From the NCBI GenBank assembly GCA_012522875.1, contig JAAYJP010000091.1, positions 1 through 7,379 on the forward strand: a DNA stretch of 7,379 bases, in the 5' to 3' direction. Under the pieces are notes generated by a model. The model was not told the origin of the DNA. It did no database searches and saw nothing but the letters and a program-made list of their open reading frames with translations. The position numbers were made by a program, and so were the translations under genes. Source of the stretch: Clostridiales bacterium. GTDB taxonomy: Bacteria; Bacillota; Clostridia; Christensenellales; Aristaeellaceae. This document shows positions 1 through 4,347 of the stretch, in pieces. Numbering within the stretch: the first letter of the stretch is position 1; each line of letters starts with the position of its first letter.

Positions 1-415
1 CGAATACCGCATTTTCGATCTGGCTGACCGGGTGGCGGGAGGAAAGGCCGGAGAAGCCCTTCGTTTGCTTCAGGAAATGATGGCGGCGGGGGAACGCAGC
101 CTGATGCTGATGTCCCTCCTTCAGCGGCAGTACAGGCAGCTGCTGTTTGCCAAAATCATGGCGGAGGAAGGACAGGGGCCTGCCGCCATCGCGCAGCGCC
201 TGGGATTGCCGCCCTTTGTAGCCCGCCGCATGGCGGAGATGGTGCGCGGCCAGACCACAGCGATGCTGAAGGAAGGCTATATGATGTGCGTGAACCAGGA
301 GTTTCTCATCAAAAGCGGGCAGATGAGCGAGGAAGGCTCCCTTGAGGGGCTGATCATGAATCTGCTGGTTTTAAGAAGGGAGGAGGAATTTGACAGTGCT
401 GAAGCAAAGCCTTGA
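1..415 (+). CDS. holA: DNA polymerase III subunit delta, C-terminal part (5' end outside window)
   Basis: The reading frame is open from base 2 at the left edge and ends at TGA 413-415, giving 137 visible residues of a protein that is usually about 330-350 long. Delta opens the beta sliding clamp as part of the clamp-loader complex in the replisome. What is visible matches the all-helical C-terminal collar domain: an entry of the type YRIFDLADRV, then EALRLLQEMMAAGE, the basic helix LLQRQYRQLLFAKI, the AIAQRLGLPPFVARR segment, and a late helix ending KSGQMSEEGSLEGLIMNLL, where the family has a conserved Lys-(Ser/Thr)-Gly. The ATPase-like domains I and II would lie upstream. The last 20-26 bases overlap rsmG, so the two genes are probably co-transcribed and translationally coupled. 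Assignment rests on pattern recognition; the family is diverse, but the order of motifs fits well. Confidence 0.85.
   Translation, partial: EYRIFDLADRVAGGKAGEALRLLQEMMAAGERSLMLMSLLQRQYRQLLFAKIMAEEGQGPAAIAQRLGLPPFVARRMAEMVRGQTTAMLKEGYMMCVNQEFLIKSGQMSEEGSLEGLIMNLLVLRREEEFDSAEAKP
376..386 (+). promoter_or_regulatory. Ribosome binding site of rsmG, inside holA
   Basis: The run AAGGGAGGAGG lies in the holA coding region just ahead of the rsmG start. It can be read in two registers. GGGAGG (378-383) is 6 bases from TTG 390. AGGAGG (381-386) is only 3 bases from TTG 390 but 9 bases from the in-frame GTG at 396. The site therefore leaves the exact start of rsmG open by two codons. Confidence 0.75.
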
Positions 416-1091
416 GCCATTTTCCCTGCCCCTGGGCAGCGCGGCCTGGGAAAAGCTGGAGCGCTTCCATGCCTTTTTGCTTGAGCAAAACCAGAGGATG
501 GACCTGACCCAGGTGCCTGAAACGGATATGCCTGTGCGCCACTATGCGGATTCGCTTATGCCTTTGAATCTGGGTTTCTTCCCTGATGGGTGCCAGGTGA
601 TCGATGTGGGCTCAGGGGCCGGGTTCCCCGGCTTGCCCCTGGCCATTGCCCGGGAGGATATGCAGGTGGTGCTGCTTGAAAGCATGCGCAAGCGCTGCGA
701 TTTTCTAAATGAAGCGGTAGCCTTGCTGAATCTCTCCAATGTGCAGGTGGTGGCAGGGCGCGCTGAAGATGTGGCGCACGTCGCGCTGCGGGAGCAGTTT
801 GATTTGGCTTTGGCCCGGGCGGTGGCTCAGCTGCCTGTGCTGGCGGAATACCTCCTGCCCTTTGTGAAAACCGGGGGCTGCGCCCTGTGCTGGAAAGGCC
901 CGGCGGTCAGCGGGGAAATTCCGGCAGCCCAAAAGGCCTGCGACATTCTGGGCGGTGCGATGGGGCCGCTCGTTGACCTGAAGATACCCGGGCGCAGCCA
1001 CTATATCCAGGTGATGAACAAGGTAGGTATGACGCCAAATAAATACCCGAGAAAGGCGGGTGTGCCGGGAAAGAAGCCTTTGGGGGATTAA
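390..1091 (+). CDS. rsmG: 16S rRNA (guanine-N7)-methyltransferase RsmG (GidB)
   Basis: RsmG transfers a methyl group from S-adenosylmethionine to N7 of G527 (E. coli numbering) in the 530 loop of 16S rRNA; loss of this mark is known to give low-level streptomycin resistance. The 233-residue product has the family length (about 210-240). Visible landmarks are NQRMDLT at 34-40 (family N-x-x-x-NLT, here DLT), HYADSL at 51-56, the SAM-binding motif VIDVGSGAGFPGLPLAI at 70-86, LLESMRKRCDFL at 95-106, the ARAVA segment at 142-146, WKG at 168-170, and the basic C-terminus TPNKYPRKAG...KKP. The start is taken as TTG 390; GTG 396 is in frame and better spaced from AGGAGG, so the protein may be two residues shorter. 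The gene overlaps holA by 20-26 bases and ends tail to tail with the methyltransferase gene on the other strand. A neighbourhood with holA differs from the common mnmG/parA location of this gene. Confidence 0.95.
   Translation: MTVLKQSLEPFSLPLGSAAWEKLERFHAFLLEQNQRMDLTQVPETDMPVRHYADSLMPLNLGFFPDGCQVIDVGSGAGFPGLPLAIAREDMQVVLLESMRKRCDFLNEAVALLNLSNVQVVAGRAEDVAHVALREQFDLALARAVAQLPVLAEYLLPFVKTGGCALCWKGPAVSGEIPAAQKACDILGGAMGPLVDLKIPGRSHYIQVMNKVGMTPNKYPRKAGVPGKKPLGD
1037..1061 (-). terminator. Possible weak terminator of the mrfA-trmH operon, inside the rsmG 3' end
   Basis: Read on the minus strand, ACCCG (1061-1057) and CGGGT (1049-1045) can form a 5-bp GC-rich stem with a 7-base loop, followed at once by ATTTATTT (1044-1037). 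This lies 27 bases beyond the stop codon of the methyltransferase gene and inside the coding 3' end of rsmG. The stem is short and the T-run is broken, so it may be chance. No better terminator is visible where these two genes meet. Confidence 0.25.
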
Positions 1092-1816
1092 GCACGCTTG
1101 AATGCGTACATCCCGATGCCCGCCGCGATGGCCAGGTTGAGGGAATCAATGGCTTCGCCCTGCTCAATGCGCACCGGGGTGCCAAGGGATGCGAACTCAG
1201 GCGGCAAGCCGCTGCCCTCGTTGCCAAAGACAAGGCTGACGGGGGCTTCGCTTTTTTTCGGGCGGATTTTAGACAGAGGAACAGCGCTGTCCAGCATGAA
1301 CAGGTACAACTGCCTGCCTGGATTCTTCAGCAGATAATCGTTCATACTCCCGAAAAGGCCGAGGCGGAGCGAAAAAAGAGCCCCCATGCTGGCGCGGATG
1401 ACACGCGGGTCAAAGACATCCACCGCTGGGGTGATGACGGCAATATCCTCAAATCCAAATCCCAGGGCAGTGCGCAGGATGGTGCCGGCATTTCCCATGT
1501 CCATGGGGTGGTGGAGCACCAGGTGGCGCAGGGATGAGGCTTTTGCCTCTTCCCCCTGTTTTGAGATAACTGCGGCGGCAAAGCAGTTGTCCTTGCCTGA
1601 TAAGCGTCGCAGGAGGCGGTCGGCTGCCTCGGAACGGATACTGTGCGATTTACATAGGGCGGTGAGCTTATCGTAAGCGGCGCCTTCGTTAAGCCGGCTG
1701 CTCAACAGCACCCGGCGTATCCTTTCCGGTGCCAGGGTGAGCGCCTGAAGGGTTGGGTAAAGTCCCAGGGCGTAGGTATAGCTTAGGCCGGGGCGGTATG
1801 GCTCAAGGGACGGCAC
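1088..1816 (-). CDS. TrmH/SpoU-family RNA 2'-O-methyltransferase
   Basis: Proteins of this family transfer a methyl group from SAM to a ribose 2'-OH in tRNA or rRNA and use a knotted SPOUT fold. The 242-residue product has a small N-terminal part (about 15-85) resembling the SpoU substrate-binding domain, then the three SpoU motifs. Motif 1 is around MDMGNAGTILRTALGFGF (105-122, with Asn109 and Arg115), motif 2 is LVFGNEGSGL (195-204), and motif 3 is IDSLNLAIAAGIGMYAF (223-239). The stretch VDVFDPRVIRASMGALFSL (132-150) is also typical. The target nucleotide cannot be told from sequence. The start is GTG at 1816-1814, preceded by GGAGGTG at 5 bases. It begins two bases after the helicase stop codon, so it is almost certainly translated from the helicase mRNA. 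Its TAA stop overlaps the rsmG stop by three bases. Confidence 0.92.
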   Translation of the reverse strand: MPSLEPYRPGLSYTYALGLYPTLQALTLAPERIRRVLLSSRLNEGAAYDKLTALCKSHSIRSEAADRLLRRLSGKDNCFAAAVISKQGEEAKASSLRHLVLHHPMDMGNAGTILRTALGFGFEDIAVITPAVDVFDPRVIRASMGALFSLRLGLFGSMNDYLLKNPGRQLYLFMLDSAVPLSKIRPKKSEAPVSLVFGNEGSGLPPEFASLGTPVRIEQGEAIDSLNLAIAAGIGMYAFKRA

Positions 1817-1818
1817 GG

Positions 1819-4098
1819 CTACACCTCCGGCGCTGAGGCCAGGAGGGCCTCCAGGTCATTCAGGAGCCTGGCGGCAGTTTTCTTCCCATCGGTGCCGATT
1901 TCATTCTGGGGCCCTGCGCAGGAGGGGCAGCCGGCCTGGCATTCACAGGCCGTGACGATGTCTTTGGCGTGGCGTACCAGCGTGCGCCGCATAAGGTACG
2001 CTTTTTCGCTCAGCCCAATCCCGCCCGGGCAGTTGTCATAAAGGATCAGTGTGGGAAGGCCCGTAAAGGGGCTTTTCACCTGATAGCTGATGGCCAGGTC
2101 CTGTGGAGAGCACATCAGGTAAAGCGGGGCGACGATGCGCAGGAGATTGGAGATGCCCAGCATTCCGTTCTGCAGGCTGTCCTTGCCATATTGACGGGAT
2201 GTCTCTTCCGGCAGCGTCAGCCACATGGCGGTGGTGTGCATGTCCGTTTCGGGCAGGCGAACCGGGCCATAGCCCAGGGATTCCCCTGTGTCAAAGGTCA
2301 TTTTCTTGAAGATCTTGACCAGCGCTGTTACCTTCACCTCGCCCCTGGCGGCGTTGCCTGCGCTTTCCTCAACATCCAGAAGGCTCAGGCTGATATTCAG
2401 GTCAGCATCGGTATAGTAGTCCACATCTACATGCTTAATAAACGCTTTGCAGGCGTCAAAATCCAGCTTTTCCACCTGGTACTGCACGCCCTCATGCAGG
2501 TAGATGGCATTTTCATGCAGCAGCATGGGCACTGTGAACCGGTCCATCTCGCCTACCATGCGCACATGGGCAGGGTCAGTAATGTCCATGATGAGGAAGT
2601 TCTCTGTCATGGCGGTGCGCAGGCTGATTTCGCTGGCGGGGAAGTCCTCGGCCGCCCAATAATAGCTGCCTTCAACATGGCGAAGTATGCTGGCTTCCTC
2701 AAGATAGGTAAGCAGGCTCTCTGTTCCCGGCGCGTTTCCGAAAGGGTCCCCGTCTTTAAAAGGCAGTTCGTATGCCGCGCACTTGAAGTGGCTTAGCAGA
2801 ACATAAAGGTTGTCCGGATTGGTGAGGGCATTTTCCGGTGACTGGGCGAAAAAGTACTCCGGATGGCTGATAATGTATTGGTCAATGGGTGCTGAGGAGG
2901 CGACCAGAATAGTGAGGGAGGCGCCGCTGCGCCGTCCGGCCCGCCCGGCCTGCTGCCAGGTGCTGGCGATGGTTCCCGGATAGGCGCAAAGCAGGCAGGC
3001 TTCCAGCGAACCGATATCTATCCCCAGTTCCAGCGCGTTGGTGGTAATCACCATATCCACATCACCGCCCCGCAGGCCCTTTTCAATCTCACGCCGCTCC
3101 CGGGGCAAATAGCCCCCGCGATAGCCCCTTACAGTGCCGGACCGGCCCAGGGGGTCCGCCCGGAGTTCCTTAAGATACCGGGTCAGCACCTCCACCTGCA
3201 CCCGGCTTTTGGCAAAGATGATGGTGGGGATATGATTTCTAAGAATCCGCTCTGCAAGATGCCGTGTCTGGCTCAGGGCGCTTTTGCGGATGCCCAGCTG
3301 GCGATTGACAACGGGCGGATTGTAGAAAATTACATGCCGGACACCCGCGGGCGAACCGTTATCATCCACCACGTCAACCGCTCTGCCGATGAGCTTCTCC
3401 GCCAGCTCACCGGGGTTTTTAATGGTGGCGCTGCACAGGATAAACTGGGGCTTGCTGCCATAAAAATCACAGAGGCGAAGCAGCCGCCTTAGCACATTGG
3501 CCAGGTTGGCGCCGAAGATGCCCCGGTAGCTGTGAATTTCGTCGATGACAATATAGCGCAGGTTTTCAAACAGCTTCACCCACTTGGTATGGTGGGGCAG
3601 GATATTGCTGTGGAGCATATCCGGGTTGGTCACCACCACATGGCCCGCCTGGCGGATGGCCTTGCGGGCGGCCGCAGGCGTATCGCCGTCATAGGTGTAG
3701 GTTTTGATATCCACATCCATAGAGGTGATGAGTTCATACAGGGAGGCTACCTGGTCCTGGGAGAGGGCTTTGGTGGGGAAGAGGTACAGCGCCCGGGTAT
3801 CCTGATCAGCCATGATGGCGTTCAGGATGGGGACGTTATAGCAAAGGGTTTTTCCGGATGCGGTGGGTGTGACCACACAGACATCCCGCCCCTGTTCTGC
3901 CAGCTGGATGGCCTGCGCTTGGTGGGTATAGGGCTTCCCTATGCCGGCACCGGCAAGCGCCCCAAGCACTTTAGGGTGCAAACCATCAGGCCAGGAAGCG
4001 TGGCGGGCCTCCCTGGCGGGGCTCACTTCCCAGTTGGTGACGCAGGACATGAAGTCCGTATCGGTTTTAAGCTGGTCCAGCAACTGGTCAAGGTTCAT
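1819..4098 (-). CDS. mrfA: MrfA (YprA)-type superfamily 2 DNA repair helicase with C-terminal zinc-binding cysteines
   Basis: MrfA is an ATP-driven 3'-5' DNA helicase that in Bacillus subtilis works with the nuclease MrfB in a UvrA-independent repair route for mitomycin C damage; it is related to fungal Hrq1. The 759-residue product is close to the B. subtilis length (about 750). Visible in order: YTHQ with upstream Q-motif context (57-60), Walker A TPTASGKT (77-84), DEIH (186-189), SAT (223-225), TTNALELGIDIG (352-363), QQAGRAGRR (382-390), and NCPGGIGLSEKAY (689-701). These are followed by the cysteine cluster C718, C720, C724, C727 (CEC...GCPSC) of the DUF1998/MZB region, which binds zinc in this family. 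All catalytic motifs are intact. The ATG start has AAGGAGG 6 bases upstream and its own promoter in the divergent region. It is first in an operon with a TrmH-family gene; no mrfB-like exonuclease gene is present in the window. Confidence 0.93.
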   Translation of the reverse strand: MNLDQLLDQLKTDTDFMSCVTNWEVSPAREARHASWPDGLHPKVLGALAGAGIGKPYTHQAQAIQLAEQGRDVCVVTPTASGKTLCYNVPILNAIMADQDTRALYLFPTKALSQDQVASLYELITSMDVDIKTYTYDGDTPAAARKAIRQAGHVVVTNPDMLHSNILPHHTKWVKLFENLRYIVIDEIHSYRGIFGANLANVLRRLLRLCDFYGSKPQFILCSATIKNPGELAEKLIGRAVDVVDDNGSPAGVRHVIFYNPPVVNRQLGIRKSALSQTRHLAERILRNHIPTIIFAKSRVQVEVLTRYLKELRADPLGRSGTVRGYRGGYLPRERREIEKGLRGGDVDMVITTNALELGIDIGSLEACLLCAYPGTIASTWQQAGRAGRRSGASLTILVASSAPIDQYIISHPEYFFAQSPENALTNPDNLYVLLSHFKCAAYELPFKDGDPFGNAPGTESLLTYLEEASILRHVEGSYYWAAEDFPASEISLRTAMTENFLIMDITDPAHVRMVGEMDRFTVPMLLHENAIYLHEGVQYQVEKLDFDACKAFIKHVDVDYYTDADLNISLSLLDVEESAGNAARGEVKVTALVKIFKKMTFDTGESLGYGPVRLPETDMHTTAMWLTLPEETSRQYGKDSLQNGMLGISNLLRIVAPLYLMCSPQDLAISYQVKSPFTGLPTLILYDNCPGGIGLSEKAYLMRRTLVRHAKDIVTACECQAGCPSCAGPQNEIGTDGKKTAARLLNDLEALLASAPEV
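1822..1828 (-). promoter_or_regulatory. Ribosome binding site of the TrmH-family gene
   Basis: GGAGGTG on the minus strand, a near-perfect match to the 16S rRNA 3' end, lies inside the last codons of the helicase gene and 5 bases ahead of the GTG start at 1816. It supports the GTG start and translational coupling between the two genes. Confidence 0.8.
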
Positions 4099-4104
4099 GC
4101 GCAG

Positions 4105-4111
4105 CCTCCTT
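4105..4111 (-). promoter_or_regulatory. Ribosome binding site of mrfA
   Basis: AAGGAGG on the minus strand, 6 bases ahead of the ATG at 4098-4096. This strong site fixes the start of the helicase. Confidence 0.85.
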
Positions 4112-4122
4112 CATTGGCTGCA

Positions 4123-4151
4123 AGTATAGCAAATGCAGGCGGCCTTCACAA
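4123..4151 (-). promoter_or_regulatory. Sigma-A-like promoter of the mrfA-trmH operon
   Basis: On the minus strand, TTGTGA (4151-4146, four of six to TTGACA) is followed by a 17-base spacer and TATACT (4128-4123, five of six to TATAAT). The spacer ends in TGC, giving an extended -10 (TGnTATACT). Transcription would start near 4116, leaving a leader of only about 18 bases that contains little beyond the ribosome binding site. The -35 box shares bases 4150-4151 with an inverted repeat listed separately, which could make the promoter repressible. Confidence 0.7.
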
Positions 4152-4192
4152 TAGAGGGGAGACGAAAAACGGAACACATATTCCCCTGTATT
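4150..4192. repeat. Inverted repeat between the two divergent promoters (possible operator)
   Basis: AATAGAGGGGA (4150-4160) and TCCCCTGTATT (4182-4192) are inverted copies matching at 10 of 11 positions, with 21 bases between them. The arm centres are 32 bp apart, about three helical turns, so two protein subunits could bind the same DNA face. The left arm touches the mrfA -35 box. The right arm lies 26 bases upstream of the -35 box of the Ca2+ pump gene. With the predicted start sites near 4116 (minus) and 4254 (plus), neither mRNA would contain the repeat, so a role in DNA binding is more likely than an RNA hairpin. No regulator gene is adjacent. Confidence 0.45.
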
Positions 4193-4218
4193 TACGGTAT
4201 GCGCGGATGCCGGATCGA

Positions 4219-4247
4219 TTGACAGATAAGCCCGTAATTGATACGAT
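4219..4247 (+). promoter_or_regulatory. Sigma-A-like promoter of the Ca2+ ATPase gene
   Basis: A perfect TTGACA -35 box (4219-4224), a 17-base spacer, and TACGAT (4242-4247, four of six to TATAAT). Transcription would start near 4254, about 94 bases before the ATG of the pump. It is the only well-spaced pair I see on the plus strand of this intergenic region. Confidence 0.65.
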
Positions 4248-4253
4248 GGCATG

Positions 4254-4347
4254 GAATTTTGTGTTCCTGCAAAGCCTCCGGCGGATAAGGCAGGCGGCTG
4301 CGGAGGATTTGGAAGCCCTTCATAGGAACCCATCGAAGGAGAGAACG
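4254..4347 (+). promoter_or_regulatory. Predicted mRNA leader of the Ca2+ ATPase with possible pairing at the ribosome binding site
   Basis: The leader is longer than needed for a ribosome binding site. Possible helices are GTTCCT (4263-4268) with AGGAAC (4324-4329), CCTCCG (4275-4280) with CGGAGG (4301-4306), and CCTTC (4317-4321) with GAAGG (4335-4339). The last would cover the Shine-Dalgarno sequence and cannot form as a simple nested helix together with the first. I do not recognise a known riboswitch; the GGGGAG seen at 4156-4161 lies upstream of the predicted start site and lacks the rest of the yybP-ykoY consensus. Pairings of 5-6 bases arise by chance in GC-rich DNA, so this is tentative. 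Confidence 0.25.
4336..4341 (+). promoter_or_regulatory. Ribosome binding site that sets the Ca2+ ATPase start
   Basis: AAGGAG lies 6 bases ahead of ATG 4348. The frame stays open far upstream of this point, into the antisense of the helicase gene, so this site is what decides the start. The alternative upstream codons have no comparable site and would add residues that are not part of the pump family. Confidence 0.85.

Noticed and set aside
1092..1112. Possible plus-strand hairpin (ACGC/GCGT) after the rsmG stop as an rsmG terminator
   Set aside because: Only four base pairs, no T-run follows, and it lies inside the convergent coding sequence.
1969..2796. 275-codon plus-strand open frame opposite mrfA
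   Set aside because: Its translation has no recognisable domain, it is fully inside a well-supported conserved helicase gene, and it has no ribosome binding site that stands out.
4156..4164. GGGGAG-containing segment resembling the start of a yybP-ykoY (Mn2+) riboswitch
   Set aside because: The match stops after GGGGAG, the downstream conserved CUUAC/GUCA-like elements are absent, and it lies upstream of the predicted pump transcription start.
4088..4333. 81-codon minus-strand open frame in the divergent intergenic region
   Set aside because: It overlaps both promoters and the inverted repeat, runs into the mrfA start in another frame, and shows no coding signature or ribosome binding site.
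3532..4347. Upstream in-frame extension of the Ca2+ ATPase (272 extra codons)
   Set aside because: It lies antisense to mrfA and across the promoter region, has no family similarity, and the ATG at 4348 has a good ribosome binding site and matches the family N-terminus. The open frame is a shadow of GC-rich coding on the other strand.
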